From Ceratotherium simum simum (Eukaryota; Chordata; Mammalia; Perissodactyla; Rhinocerotidae), in the NCBI RefSeq assembly GCF_000283155.1, contig NW_004454287.1, forward strand, positions 1,995,400 to 2,059,399: a DNA stretch of 64,000 nt. The letters run 5' to 3'. Positions 1-11,530 of the stretch are shown here, piece by piece. The notes under the pieces are model-generated. The model searched no databases. It worked only from the letters and a program-made list of their open reading frames with translations, and was not told the DNA's origin. The position numbers and the translations under genes are program-made. Positions within the stretch are counted from its first letter, which is position 1. Every line of letters starts with the position of its first letter.

Positions 1-82
1 CTGCACCTGGGATCTGAACCTGCGAACCCCGGGCTGCCTAAGCAGAGTGCGTGAACGTAACCACTACACCAAGGTGGGCCCC
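1..82 (-). mobile_element. tRNA-derived SINE (ERE type), cut by window edge
   Basis: On the minus strand this is the head of a tRNA-like SINE, with a degenerate A box and a B-box-like stretch. It reads as the standard perissodactyl head seen in more than 20 other places in the window. The tail lies outside the window. Confidence 0.7.
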
Positions 83-89
83 CCATGTA

Positions 90-900
90 TTTATCTTTAT
101 TGGGGTCTTCAGTTCTCCGTATGGCTTCTGCTTACTGTCTGGTGTCCTTTTGTGTCACTCTGCAGGACTCCCTTGAGCATTTCTTGCAGGGCAGGTCTAG
201 TGGCAATGAGCTCCCTCAGCTTTCGTTTATCTGGGAATGTCTTAATTTCTCCTAATTTTGAAGGGCAGTTTTGCTGGATTTAGGATTCTCAGTTGACAGT
301 TTTCTTCTTTTAGCACTTTGACTATATCAGGCCACTGCCTTCTGGCCTCCAAAGTTTCCGATGAGAAATCTGCTTATGATCTTATCGAGGAGCCTCTGTA
401 TGTGGTGGGTTGCTTTTCTCTTGCTGCTTTCAAGATTCTCTCTTTGTCTAGTCTTTCATCAGGTTGATGATAATGTGTCTTGGTGTGGTTCTCTTTGAGT
501 TCATCCCACTTAGAGTTCTTTGAGCTTCTTGGATGTTTATATTCATTTCTTTCATCAAATTTGGGAAGTTTTCAGCCATTATATCTTCAAATATTCTCTC
601 TGTGCCTTTCGCTCACTCCTCTCCTTCTGGGACGCCCACAGTGAGTATGCTGGTCTGACCCTCGATGGTTTCTCGCAGGTCCCTTAGGCTGTGTTCACTT
701 TTCTCCAATCTTTTTTCTTTCTCTTCCTCAGACTCAACAATTTCCATTGTCCTATCTTCAAGTTCACTGATTCTTTTTTCTGCCTGCTCAGATTTGCGTT
801 TGAATCCCTCTAGTGAATTTTTCTTTTCAGTTCTTGTACTTTTTAGCAGTAGAACTTCTTTTGGGTTTCTGTTAGGTTTTCTATCTCTTTGTCATTATTG
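90..900 (-). mobile_element. LINE-1-like fragment, antisense
   Basis: T-rich antisense sequence of the kind found in 5' or early regions of mammalian L1 copies. It shares the 'gctggatttaggattctc' class of motif with such elements, and similar sequence recurs at about 7,905-8,560. Frames are broken throughout. The exact L1 subfamily cannot be named by eye. Confidence 0.5.
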
Positions 901-940
901 ATATTTTCATTTTGTTCATACAGGTGCTCTTGCCGTCCCT

Positions 941-1400
941 TTGGCCCCATGTCACTGGCAGGTGGCAGGACCTGAATTCACATGCAGGCAGTCTGGTTTG
1001 AGCCCGAGGTCTTAACCATTGCCCCTCCTGTCCTGGCAATGGCTTCTACATTAGTTGACCTCTGTGGGGCACATCACCCTGGGACTTCCTGGTTAGTTAG
1101 TTACCTAAGAGGAGACAAGGGCCAGGGGGAGAGACTCATCAGATGACATGAGTCCAAGTGGGACCACGTGTTTTAGCCAGGAAAAAAAAATAAACTCCTG
1201 AAATGAAAACTATAAAAACAAAAAGCTCTCTCTGCCTTGTTCAGAAAGCAATTAAGGTAACTAATTTTTATCACATACCACATTGGAGGAAAAAAATCAA
1301 GATGGTCTCCTTTTCTTCAGCCTGCAACACTTGCTAAATGCTTTCCAGGTGCCTATGAGCACAGCACAGGTTATCCAGTAACCATGAAAGTCTTCAGAGA
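941..1400. other. Intergenic, no gene seen
   Basis: Mixed-composition sequence without a credible coding frame. Around 950-1,030 there is a weak resemblance to an old tRNA-type SINE (MIR-like) on the minus strand, too decayed to call. Nothing else stands out. Confidence 0.5.
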
Positions 1401-1805
1401 CCTGTAAACTCCTCCAGGTTCATCTTCTACTTCTCCCCACCCCTTGCTCATGCAGTTCCTAGCTCTTCTCAAACCTAAGAACACCAAGTGCTGTCATACC
1501 TCAGGGCCTTTGCACTTGCTGTTTCTTCTGCCTGAAAGCTTCCCACTCCCCCATATACCTTCCTGGTTCCATATCTTCGTTCTGGGCTCTGCTCAGCATC
1601 ACCTTTTAAAAAAGATGTTTCCAGACCACCCTGTCTGAGATCACTCTCTAATCTCTTGCCCTGCTTTGTCTTTCTTCCTAGTACTCACTGATGTGTTCTC
1701 TGCCCATGTCCCCCACTGGATGAAGATCTGAAGGAGCAGGGATCTGTCCTTCTGTTCATTACCACCTCTCCAGTGCCCAGCATATAGTACACACTCAGTC
1801 AATGT
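1400..1805 (+). mobile_element. L2-like LINE fragment
   Basis: Contains the familiar order of L2 3' motifs: a 'cagggcctttgcact' block, then a segment on blood-bank-like wording typical of L2 tails ('ctccagtgcccagca', 'acacactcagtcaat'). It is highly diverged and non-coding. Confidence 0.55.
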
Positions 1806-2170
1806 TATGGACCGAATGTTTGTGCCCTGCCCTTCCCGGCAAATTCATATGTTGAAATCCTAACCCCCAGTGAGGGGTGGGGCCTTTGAGAAGTGATTAG
1901 GTCATGAGGCTGGAGCCCTCATGAATGGGGTTAGTGACCTTATAAAGGGACCTCAGAGAGCTCTCTCTGCCCCTTCTTCCATCATTTGAGGACACATCAA
2001 GAAGATGTCCCTCTGTAAACCAGGAAGTGAGCTCTTACCAGACATCACATCTGCCAATGCCTTGATCTTGGACTTCCCAGCTTCCAGAACCGTAAGAAAT
2101 AAATTTCTGTTGTTTACAAGCCATGTGGTCTGTGGTATTCTGTTATAGCAGCCGAACAGATTAAGACAGT
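1806..2170 (+). mobile_element. Solo LTR, MaLR/MST-like
   Basis: Matches the remembered layout of MST/MaLR LTRs: a start near 'ttatggaccgaatgtttg', a 'gtgaggggtggggcctttg' core, a central 'ccttataaaggg' block, an 'aataaatttctgttg' polyadenylation region, and an end near 'ttaagaca'. No internal retroviral sequence is attached, so it is a solo LTR relic. Confidence 0.7.
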
Positions 2171-2511
2171 CATTGTAGTTAAACGAATGAATTTACATCC
2201 TGCGCCTTATGTTCTGCAGAGAGGGCTCTGAGGCGACCTCACGATGACAGCCCGATCTGATGCAAATGGGAAATCCTGCCCACTCTCTGACCAGTGATTG
2301 GCACCTACTAGATCCCAAGCATTAGGTCCCAGTGGCCATAGATTATATTTAGGCTTCTTCCCATCACAATGCTACTTTTTCAAAGAGTAAGATTCCTAGG
2401 TGTCTCTGCTCTTGAGACCATAGCTTGAAGGCTGTTCCACGTCAACATGTGGTCAGGGAAAGGTCCCCCCACCTGCATGACTTCAGGCCACTGCTCCACG
2501 AAGCTCTGCTT
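2171..2511. other. Intergenic, nothing recognised
   Basis: Unique-looking sequence between an old LTR and a SINE. I see no coding frame, RNA gene or repeat that I can support. Confidence 0.5.
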
Positions 2512-2525
2512 TGAAATGCTGCCTA

Positions 2526-2732
2526 GGGCCGGCCCCGTGGCTTAGCGGTTAAGTGCACGCACTCCGCTGCTGGTGGCCCGGGTTCGGATCCCGGGCGCGC
2601 ACTGACCACCGCTTGTCTGGCCATGCTGAGGCCGCGTCCCTCATACAGCAACTAGAAGGATGTGCAGCTATGACAGACAACTATCTAATGGGGCTTTGGG
2701 GGAAAATAAATAAATAAATAAATAAATAAAAA
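2526..2732 (+). mobile_element. ERE-type SINE with 13-bp target duplication
   Basis: Full-length short form: tRNA-like head with A box and the B box 'ggttcggatcc', a body ending in a 'ggggctttggggg' motif, and an (AAAT)n tail at 2,703-2,730. It is flanked by the exact direct repeat TGAAATGCTGCCT at 2,512-2,524 and 2,733-2,745, so the insertion is intact and fairly recent. Confidence 0.93.
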
Positions 2733-2887
2733 TGAAATGCTGCCTTGCCACAGAGTCGAGGCCCATTATGAGCCTTTCTGTTCTTAAAACATTGTCAACT
2801 TGATCTATGGAGATGGAAATTGTTTAAATGGAGATAAAAAATATACCAGTCTCTCTTCCCCTCCCTGCTTTACCTTGGTCCCCGTGC

Positions 2888-3041
2888 GACCATGTTCTTG
2901 GAGAGATGCCGCGATGTTGAGAGGGTACAATGTCACCATGGAGACGACTGAGACTGGTCCTATGAACCACGTTCTTAGAGGGATGCAAGTGACATTGATT
3001 TGGTACAAGGTTACCATGGAGACAGCTGGGCCTGGTTCTAT
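2888..3041 (+). repeat. Two tandem copies of a ~76-bp unit
   Basis: Two diverged direct copies (2,888-2,963 and 2,964-3,041) share the order 'cca(t/c)gttctt(g/a)gag', 'ggtacaa', 'accatggagac' and 'ctggt(c/t)ctat'. The parent repeat family is not recognised. It may belong to an old LTR. Confidence 0.6.
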
Positions 3042-3590
3042 TAGCTGCAATCATGCTAGCTATTATCCTGGCAAAAAGGGTGTGTAGCAATTAATATGTA
3101 AGCAGCTCCTAGGATATGTGACTGCCAAAAAGTCTGCTAGTTTGTGTTTCTACTGACAGATCAGCAAATAGGTCCTGGAACCATTGTGAAGATGGTGCAC
3201 AATCACCAGAAAGGATGTCAGAAAAATCTAGTCTACCCCCCTGTTGAAGGTTTATTCCGGATTAATAGCAGGATAAAGTAGAAATGTTTGTGCCATGAGT
3301 TTGAAGCATAAATGCAAAAGAAAACAAATAAAGCAAAGAACAAAAAAACCCCACCTTGAAAGTTCATGTTTGCCCTACACATCAACCTAGAGCAAAGTCA
3401 GAGCAGAGGGGATATGCCTCAATGTGTTATAAAACCAGATTTTTGAGCAGAATTTTGGTTTTATTTCAGTGAGCTCACTGTTTCATCTAAGGCTTTTTCT
3501 CAAGGGAAATTTTCTATCGTTATCATACATGGCAGCCGGCATCACCTGCTCTGATTAGAAGATAACAGTAAAAACAGATGTGATGACAGC
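3042..3590. other. Intergenic, nothing recognised
   Basis: AT-rich sequence with no supportable gene. It ends where an L1 3' segment begins. Confidence 0.5.
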
Positions 3591-4195
3591 CACTGCGGAA
3601 GACGGTATGGTGGTCTCTCAAAAAGTTAAAAATAGAATTATCATATGATCCAGAAATTCCACTTCTGGGTATATAGCCAAAGGAATTAAAAACAGAATCA
3701 TGAACCCTGTGTTCACAGCAGCATTATTCAGAATAGCCAAGAAGTGGAAGCAACACAAATGTCCACTGACAGATGACTGGATAAACAAAACGTGGTCCAT
3801 TCACACAATGGAATATTACTCAGCCTTAAAAAGGAAGGACATTCTGACACAGGCTACAACATGGGGGAACACAGGCCACATTACGCTGAGTGAAATAAGC
3901 CAGAAATAAAAGAAAAAAAACTGTTATATGAAGTATGTAGAACAGGGAAATTCATAGAGACAGAGAGTAGGATGGTGGGGCCAGGGGCTGGGGGAGGGGG
4001 ATGGGGAGCTGGTGTTTAACAGGGACAGAGTTATAGTTTTGCAAGATGAAAAGAGTTCTGGAGATGGATGGTGGGGATGGGGGCCCAACAGTGTGAATGT
4101 GCTTAATGCCACTGGACTGGACACCTAAAAATGGCTAAAATGGTGAATTTTATGTTATGTATATTTTACCCACAATTAAGAAAAATAATTTTAAA
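3590..4195 (+). mobile_element. LINE-1 3' end fragment
   Basis: Sense-strand remains of the last part of L1 ORF2 followed by 3' UTR. The decayed reading near 3,700-3,909 still shows the typical 'HTMEYYSALKRKD' stretch. A G-rich 'ggggctgggggaggggg' block and an A-rich end follow. Frame breaks make it non-functional. A sister copy is at 6,335-7,075. Confidence 0.85.
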
Positions 4196-4595
4196 AAATC
4201 AATGATTAGACGCACTTTAGCCAGACACGGTTGCTGCCGCAGCTGCGGAGCCTGAGCCCTGGTTACACGGGCATTGGCCAGGGCAGGCGACAAGGAACAG
4301 CACAAGCCGGGAAGGGCGCATACTCCTCACAGCACTCACACCCCCTAAGGTCTTCCAGGCCACCAGCGACGCGTGCCCCAAGGTGGGAGAAGGCGATCTA
4401 GTCCAGCCGCTGGAATTGAGGCCCAGAGAGGCTGAGAGTTGCCCACAGCCACTCAGCCAGGAGAGGTGCCATCTCTGCCTCTGGGGCCCTTTCCGCCACG
4501 GGGCAGCCCATGGACCGCTGTGGGGCGCTCTTCTCTGGGGCTATAGCCAAGAAGAGAACACGAGGGCTCAGGCCAGGTGGGGCCTGGAGGGCTGA
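4196..4595. other. Intergenic, nothing recognised
   Basis: Moderately GC-rich sequence. A 'gaggcccagagaggctgag' stretch near 4,420 resembles the 3' part of MIR elements, but too little is left to call. Confidence 0.45.
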
Positions 4596-5215
4596 GCCAA
4601 GCGTACGGTCTTCTTCAACTTGGGCCACTATCACAAAATGCCGCAGACTGAGTGGCTTATAAACAAGAGCAATTTATTGCTCACAGTCCTGGAGGCTGGG
4701 AATCCCATGATCAAAGAGGCAGGCAGGGGCCCGCCCCGTGGCTTAGCGGTTAAGTGCGCGCGCTCCACTGCTGGCGGCCCGGGTTCGGATCCTGGGCGCG
4801 CACCGACGCACCGCTTCTCCGGCCATGCTGAGGCCGCGTCCCACATACAGCAACTAGAAGCATGTGCAGCTATGACATACAACTATCTACTGGGGCTTTA
4901 AGGGGAAAAAAATAAATAAATAAAATCTTAAAAAAAAAAAAAGAAAAAAGAGGCAGGCAGGTCGGGTTGGTTCTGGTGAGACCCCTCGCCTTGGCCTGCA
5001 GATGGCTGACTTCTCGTTGCGTCCTCACAGAGCAGTAAGGAGGCAAGAGAGCTCCCGGGGTCCCTGTCTAGCGGCACTAGTCCCAGTCATGAGGGCCCCA
5101 CTTGCACGACCTCGGCGCCTCCCAGAGGCCCCCTTGTGACACCATCACACTGGGCGGTAGGGTTTCAACCTAGGGATGGGGGGGGGCCCAGCATTCAGTC
5201 CACTTTAGTGTCTGT
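4596..5215 (-). mobile_element. Solo LTR (ERV-type), split by a SINE
   Basis: Two parts, about 4,596-4,726 and 4,961-5,215, join into one LTR-like element when the SINE between them is removed. The same element is present at 14,402-14,765 and 60,478-61,115, all in the same orientation. The minus strand carries an AATAAA (in 'gagcaataaattgc'). Family name not assigned. Confidence 0.65.
4727..4946 (+). mobile_element. ERE-type SINE inserted in an LTR
   Basis: Complete short-form SINE. The direct repeat AAAGAGGCAGGCAG occurs at 4,713-4,726 and 4,947-4,960. This fixes the insertion boundaries and shows that the SINE is younger than the LTR around it. Confidence 0.93.
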
Positions 5216-5640
5216 CACCTTCAGAGGAGCAACTTCCACAACAAACAACTGCTATGGTTCACGCGGTTTCATGCTGAGCACCCAGATCTCCATCCCAGAC
5301 ACCTTCACACCCTCTCCCTGGACAATGATCCAAATGCTTCCATACCGGAAGAAGATATCTAAAAAAAAACAAATCCCCACTCTTTACATCCAACAAAATC
5401 CCCAGCATTCGGAGACAGAAAGGATGGTTCCAGTGCCTGCCCTCATGGAGTTTACCATTTCCTGGAGGAAACGGATGTGGAAATTGCACAGTAAGAGTTT
5501 AAGCTTGCCCAAAGAGAGGTCCGGCCAGTGTCCCCAGCTTCTAGCAGGTCATCTCTAAGACGTCATGCCTGATAGGAGTGTCTTTGTTTGCCTGGGGGCC
5601 TTGAGTCACACTGGATGGTCCAACGATATGATTTGGGGGG
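5216..5640. other. Intergenic, nothing firm
   Basis: No gene seen. A short 'cagtgcctgccctcatggag' run near 5,431 is typical of an ancient dispersed repeat seen elsewhere in the window (for example 10,480-10,890). Confidence 0.45.
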
Positions 5641-6095
5641 GCCAGAAAGACCCCCATTGTGACTTAGGGTGGGGGCTCTGGATCACATGGTATCAGTTGA
5701 CGTGGAGACCGAGATCAACCTTGTGGGCAATCAGCCAACCAATCAACCGTGCCCACATAACAGAGCCCCAATAAACACTCTGAACCCCGAGGCCCAGGTG
5801 AGCGTGCCTGGTTGATTGTGCTCTGGGTGTACTGATGCCGGGAGAGTAACGCTGTCCTGACTCTGTGCATGGAGCTCTCGGGGACGTGCTCTGTGCCTCT
5901 TCTCTCGGCTGATTTCAGTCTGTATCCTTTCCCGTAATAAACCATAACCGTGAGTACAACAGCATCCAGTCAGTTCTGTGAGCCTCTCCTGTGAATTATC
6001 AAACCCGAGGGTGGTCTCGAGGACTCCTGAACTTGCAATTGATATCAGAAGTCAGAGGAGTCTTGGGTGGACTGTGTCCTCAAACTTCACAGCAA
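5640..6095 (+). mobile_element. LTR-like element, copy 1
   Basis: LTR-like relic with two polyadenylation-like signals ('ccaataaacactctg' and 'gtaataaaccataacc'). Order and wording match the element at 8,650-9,140: 'gagcccca(a/g)taaa', 'cctggttg', 'ctctg.g'. No retroviral genes are attached. Family not named. Confidence 0.55.
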
Positions 6096-6334
6096 ATAAT
6101 TAAACGGAAACTATTTAATTGAAATTCACATAGTCCTTTGAATCAAAACCAGGGAGGGGTGCTCTGAGAACCCAGCTCCTCCAGATGTTACTCATGCTAG
6201 CACTTTTAGGGTTTTCATTTTAAAAGTCTCTCTACTTCTTCTGAAAACAGTTAGTTATTTGGGTGTTTTTGAAATAATCCTGTAAGCTTCATCCGGCAGG
6301 GGTTTTATAAAACCTGCTACAGGGTTAAAACGTC

Positions 6335-7075
6335 TTCAAAAGATCAGGCGGACGATCACAATGAGATATCACCTCACACCCCTCAGGATGGCTAGTATAA
6401 AAAAACCAAAAGAAAACACCAGCTGTTAGTGAGGATGTGGAGAAACTGCAACCCTTGTGCACTGTTGGTGGGAAGGTAAAATGACACAGCCACGATGGAA
6501 AAAGGCATGGTGGTTCCTCAGAAAGTTAAACATAGAATTACCATGTGATCCAGCAAGTATGATCCCCATTGAAAGCAGGGACTTGAATGTGGACACCCAC
6601 ATTCACAGCAGCATGATTCACAGTAGCCAAACGGTGGAAGCAACCTGGGTGCCCATCGACAGGTGACTGGATAAACAAAATGTGGTCCATCCATACAGTG
6701 GAATATTATTCAGCCTTGAAAAAGAAGGACATTCTGACACATGCTACACCATGGATGAACCTGGAGGACATTATGCTCAGGGAAATAAGCCAGTCACAAA
6801 AGGACAAATACTGTATTTCATTTATTAGTCAAATTCATAGAAACAGAAAGTAGGATGGTGGGGCCAGGGGCTGGGGGAGGGGGAATGAAGAATTAGTATT
6901 TAATGGGGACAGAGTTTCAGTTCTGTAAGATGAAAAAAGTTCTAGAGAGGGATGGTGGTGATGACTGCACGACAGTGTGAATGTGCTTAATGCCACTGAA
7001 CTGGGCACTTAAAAATGATTATGATTATGTTATGTTATGTGCATTTCACCACAATCAACAAAAAAGCATGCTTGT
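6335..7075 (+). mobile_element. LINE-1 3' end fragment
   Basis: Begins with the 'caatgagatatcacctcaca' motif of late L1 ORF2, continues through the 'gtggaatattattcagcc' region and ends in an L1 3' UTR with 'ggggctgggggaggggg' and an A-rich finish. Frame breaks throughout. Nearly parallel to the copy at 3,590-4,195. Confidence 0.88.
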
Positions 7076-7900
7076 GAAGTCATATCTTACTGTGGTTTTG
7101 ATTTGCATTTCCCTAATGATGGGTGTCATTGAGAAAATATTGTTAAATTAGAAATTATTTCAAGGCTACAGAGAAAGTATCCAAAATTATAGAACAGACA
7201 GCCACACGTTATGTTCAGAGATGGCAGCGATGCTCAGGTTGGTTCTCATCCGTCCTCTGTGCCGAAGCACGACGCCTTTCTTCTCAAAACAAAAACAGAC
7301 GGGGGGCTCCCCGCACAGGCCCTCAGCTGTGCGCGGCAGCACGCACCCCACGCGGGCCCTGACTGCGGCCGGGCCGGCCCAGCGCACCCAGGCTCGCCAG
7401 GGCAGCTGCGGCGGGGGCAGGTGGCCAGCTGCAAACCCGCCTCTGACACGCGACATCTCCTGAGCTCAGAGTCTGCATTTTCACACGAACCAGCTGTGCT
7501 GAGGCTGGCTCTCCCTCCATGGTCCACACAGGTCCTGACCTTTGCCTGAAATCCAGCTCCTTCTTCAGCCGTCACCTGCAGCATCATTTTAGGGGAAGAG
7601 ACCTTCCTGGGGTCCAGCCCCTCGTCATCCACTCTGCCTTCAGAGCACCTGTCACGGGAGATCCTACAGTGACTCCTACATCACGGTTCTCGTGTCGCAT
7701 CTCCAGCCTGACACGCAAACATGGGGGACCGGGTCCGTCTTCCATGCTGGAGAAACATCTGCTGGACTCCGGCCACCATACTACTTAAAAAAAAAAATAG
7801 TTCTAAACTGTTTATTTTTCAACCCCAAAATACCCTGCATTAGAACTAGTGTTTCAAATTCAACGTTCATTTAAATTTACCCACATTTACCACTTTTTTT
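7076..7900. other. Intergenic with a small GC-rich patch
   Basis: The first ~90 bp look like an antisense L1 scrap. About 7,310-7,455 is GC-rich with many CpG dinucleotides. A short frame at 7,221-7,463 starts with a basic, leucine-rich stretch but matches no protein I recognise and is probably chance. Possible regulatory patch, otherwise nothing. Confidence 0.4.
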
Positions 7901-7904
7901 GCTC

Positions 7905-8560
7905 AATGTTCCTTCTTGATCTCAGCCCTTCCCTCTGGGAATCAATTTTCTTTGGCCTGAAGAACATCCTTTAGAATTTCCTTTGATGAAGGTCTGCTGG
8001 CAGCAAACTCGCTCTGTTTTTATTTGCCTGAAAATGGCTTTATTTCACTGTGTTCTCGAAAGCTGTCTTCAGCGCAAAGTTGACTTTGGTTTTTTTTTTT
8101 TTTGTGAGGGAGATCAGCCCTGAGCTAACATCCGTGCTAATCCTCCTCTTTTTTCTGAGGCAGACCGGCTCTGAGCTCACATCTATTGCCAATCCTCCTC
8201 CTTTTTCCCCCCAAAGCCCCAGTAGATAGTTGTATGTCACAGCTGCACATCCTTCTAGTTGCTGTATGTGGGACGCGGCCTCAGCATGGCCGGAGAAGTG
8301 GTGTGTTGGTGCGCGCCTGGGATCTGAACCCGGGCCACCAGCAGCGGAGCGCGCACACTTAACCACTAAGCCACGGGGCCGGCCCCTGACTTTGGGTTTT
8401 TAAATCAGTATATCAAAGATTCCTGTCTTCTGGCTTCCAGCGTTGCTTTTGCGATGCCAGCGGTCAGCGTAATTGTTGTTTTTATTCTGGCTGCTCTTAA
8501 AGTCATCTCTGTTGTTGATGTTCTACAGTTTTATTACAGTTGGTCTAGTTGTGGTGTTAC
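7905..8560 (-). mobile_element. LINE-1-like fragment, antisense, split by a SINE
   Basis: T-rich antisense sequence similar in kind to 90-900, divided into two halves by the SINE at 8,090-8,386. Confidence 0.45.
8090..8386 (-). mobile_element. ERE-type SINE, long composite form
   Basis: On the minus strand: tRNA-like head, the short-form body ending in the 'ggggctttgggg' motif, then a second module with two 'gctaacatc'-type units and a poly-A (poly-T on +). Direct repeat TGACTTTGG at 8,081-8,089 and 8,387-8,395. It unites tail modules that other copies carry separately. Confidence 0.9.
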
Positions 8561-8649
8561 TATTTTGATAAATTTTAAATTGAAGCATAACACTGTATAG
8601 GGAAGAACTACCCAGAGAGATCTGGCCTCTGTCCAAGCTCCTGGGAGGC

Positions 8650-9140
8650 GACCTCTCAACCCCTGGCATTTCCTGAGTGAATGGAGTGGGTTGACTATTC
8701 ATGGTGGGCCCCTCGGAACACACTCGACAGTTTACACTAACTTGGTGACTCATGGTGGGTCCCTGGATGGTTTACTCGAAGGACATGACTCAGGGTGGGG
8801 GCTGGCCACGCCAGGAAGACCAACCATGTGGTTAGATGGAGGGGGCCTGAGCCACGTGATACCAACCGGACCTCGGGGGGCGAGGGCTGGAGACTGAGCC
8901 ACGTGGGCAATGACTCCATCAACCACGTAATGATTCCGTCAATGACTCCTACCTAACGAAGCCCCAGTAAAAACTTTGAACACTGAAACTTGGGTGCACT
9001 TTCCTGGTTGGCAGTACTCTGTGCGCATCGCTGCCAATCCACGTGCTGGGAGGATAATGCATCCTGAGGACGACAGAGGCTTCTCCACGTTAAATCTCCA
9101 GTGTCTGGCCACGGTCAGTGCTGGAGAAACATTTGCTGAG
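8650..9140 (+). mobile_element. LTR-like element, copy 2
   Basis: Same kind of LTR relic as 5,640-6,095, with 'aagccccagtaaaaac' in the polyadenylation region. Its 5' part contains short internal direct repeats built on 'catggtggg(c/t)ccct'. No coding remains. Confidence 0.5.
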
Positions 9141-9404
9141 AGACGCACAGGACTATTTTTTTCGATGTGTTTTATACGTTTTTTTGTTCTTTAATTCCTC
9201 CATTATTGCCTTCTCTTGTGTTTGATTGATTTTTTTCTAGTGTGCCATTTTGATACCATCCTCATTCCCTTTTCCTAGGCTTTTCGGTCTGTCTGTTGCT
9301 TGCCCCTTCTACCATCCTTTGCCCCAGATGGCTGTGGGTAGCTTTTGACAGATGCCGCTGGGGGAGCTGCCCCCGCCCTGGGACCACGCTGAGCCCCTGT
9401 GCTG

Positions 9405-10235
9405 TTCCCTGGGTGCAGGGGGTTGAGGGCAGGTCAGACTGCACGAGCACAGTGTTTTGAGAACAAGATCTACACTGCTCCCCACTCCTACCTGGAGATA
9501 CCATCAGCCCCACAGGCTAAGGGCTCAGCCCCACAAGACTGCCTCCCCGCGCCTTTGATGCCAATCGCAAGTCCACGTTGTCGCCTGTGCTTCTGACCGA
9601 CTGGCTGCAAATCAGAGGTTCGCACAACCTCGTCCTCAGGTCCCATCAACTTGCTAGCGCGGCTCACAGAACTCAGAGAAACATTTCACTTACTAGATTC
9701 CTGGTTTACTACAAAGGATACGAAAGGATACGAATCAACAGCCAGATGAAGAGATACATGGGGCGAGGTCCTGAACCCAGGAGCTTCTGTCTGCGTGGAG
9801 CCTGGGGCCCAGCGCGTGGACACATCTGGTTCACCAACCCAGAAGCTCTCTGAACCCCGTCCTTTTCGGTTTTTATGGAGGCCTCATTACACAGGCATGG
9901 TTGATTAAATCTTTGGCCACTGGTGATGGATTCAACCTCCAGCCCCTCTCCTCTCCCTGGAGCCGGGGGTTGGGGGTGGGAGACTGACAGTTCCAACCCT
10001 CTAATCACAGGGTTGGTTCCCCTGACAACCAGCCCCCCCTTCAGTGCTTTCCACAAGTCACCTCAGTAACATAAACTCAGGTGTGGTCGAAATGGGCTTG
10101 TGATGAATGTCCAGACTCCTTCATCGCTCGTATCTCTTAGGACATTCTAAGGGTCTTAGGAGCTCTCTGCCAGAAACGAGGGAAGACCAAATATATATTT
10201 CTTATTATAAGTCACAATATCACAGGACAGGACCA
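9405..10235 (-). mobile_element. LTR-like element, partner of 40,235-41,030
   Basis: Long diverged copy of an LTR-like element whose second copy lies in SMARCA4 intron 1. Shared blocks in order include 'agctcacagaactca', 'gaggtcctgaaccc', 'ccagaagctctctgaac', 'gtttttatgga' and 'gaccaaatat'. In the partner copy the minus strand keeps an AATAAA. Family not named. Confidence 0.6.
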
Positions 10236-10479
10236 TTAGACTTTCCAGAAGAACTGGATGAGGGGGTGAGAGAAAGTGAGGGGGTGGGGATGAGTCTGAG
10301 CACCTGGAGGGACGGAGCTGCTGTTGACTGACAAGGAAGCCTGTTCTTTTTTTATATAATGTACTAACTTCAACATAATTAAAAATCACTCACATTTTGA
10401 GAATCCTCCTCGCCCACTGAACGCCTTTCAAATCCTAAACCTAAGTGTCGCCTGGGTGGCTCAGGTGAATTCACTTATT

Positions 10480-10890
10480 TGACTGGTGTTCACTGAGCAC
10501 CTACACACTGGGCACAATTCCAGACACACGGGACACGGCGATGAAGAAACGGAGACCCTGCTCTCACGGGGCTCAAATGCTAGCAGGAGGGGGCACGAGG
10601 GACGGAGGAGATGGACTGTTGGCAGAGTAAAGAAGTACAGCAGAGAGTGAGTTAGGAAGGAAGACGTGCTAAGGAGTAACGGAAAAGCAGAGTAAGGGAG
10701 CTGGGAGAGCTGAGAGCTGAGGGAGGAGCATCTGGAGAAAGAACGCTCCAGGCAGGACAGCAGGTGCAAAGGCCCTGGGGCAGGGCTGTGCTAGGCAGGG
10801 TGGAGTGAGCCAGTGAGTAGGGACTGGCGGAGGTGAGGGCAGGGGGCCTTGTGGGCCATGGTGAGGACTCCAGCTTAGGTCAATGCAGCC
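10480..10890 (+). repeat. Ancient dispersed repeat (unnamed family)
   Basis: Shows the recurring order 'gttcactgagcacctac', 'gatgaagaaacggagaccctg', 'gcaaaggccctggggcagg', 'gtgggccatggtgaggact'. The same order occurs at 22,560-23,160, 55,080-55,450 and, in part, 56,740-57,240. Non-coding and strongly diverged. Confidence 0.5.
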
Positions 10891-11530
10891 ACTGGTCCAG
10901 GCTTTCTAGCCTAAGATCTCGGAGGCTCTGATTTCAGAAGCAAGAAATGCTGTCTTCACCTTGCACTAGAAAAACAATCCACGGCTTCTTCCACTTTATT
11001 CTCTTGGAAGATTCAAATAGGGAGAAATATCTAAATCCAGGCATCTCGGGGAGGCTGGTACGGCACAGGCAGGCAACTTTGTGATGTCCGATAACAGCAC
11101 ATCAAAGGGACCTGCAGACCAGCCGTGGAGCCGCTGAGGGAGCCGCTGAGGGAGCCACTTCTCTCCTGGCTCTCCCCAGGCAGGGGCCCCGGCAGGAATC
11201 ACCGCGCCTGCGCGCTGACTCAGGGCCCAGGCGCTGTCGTAACCCCGCCCTGTCATGCGGGACTCAGAACCGATCTCAGAGGGGCCGACGCCGAGAGCCT
11301 AGAGATGGGGACCTGCACGGTCCCCCTAAATACAGCTGCCGTGATCTCGATCAGAAAACAGCCTCCAGGAGTGCCCTGGGTGACGGGATGAGCCGGCGGA
11401 GTAGATTCTCAATTATCCGGGGCTGATGCTCCTCACGTGCGGATTCTCCCCTCTCTCAGCCAGCACCCAGGTTGGTGGGGAGGCCCTGGCTGTGCTCAGC
11501 AGAGGGGAGCAGATGACCTGGATTTATTAC
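10891..11530. other. Intergenic, small 12-bp tandem
   Basis: No gene seen. At about 11,126-11,160 a 12-bp unit ('ggagccgctgag') is repeated nearly three times. The stretch 11,120-11,400 is moderately CpG-rich. Confidence 0.5.

Noticed and set aside
2526..2620. tRNA gene suggested by A and B boxes
   Set aside because: The boxes belong to SINE heads, with SINE bodies, A-rich tails and target duplications, and no clean cloverleaf.
7221..7463. 80-codon frame with a basic, leucine-rich start like a mitochondrial targeting sequence
   Set aside because: No downstream domain, no match to a protein I know, and overlapping frames on both strands in a GC-rich patch.
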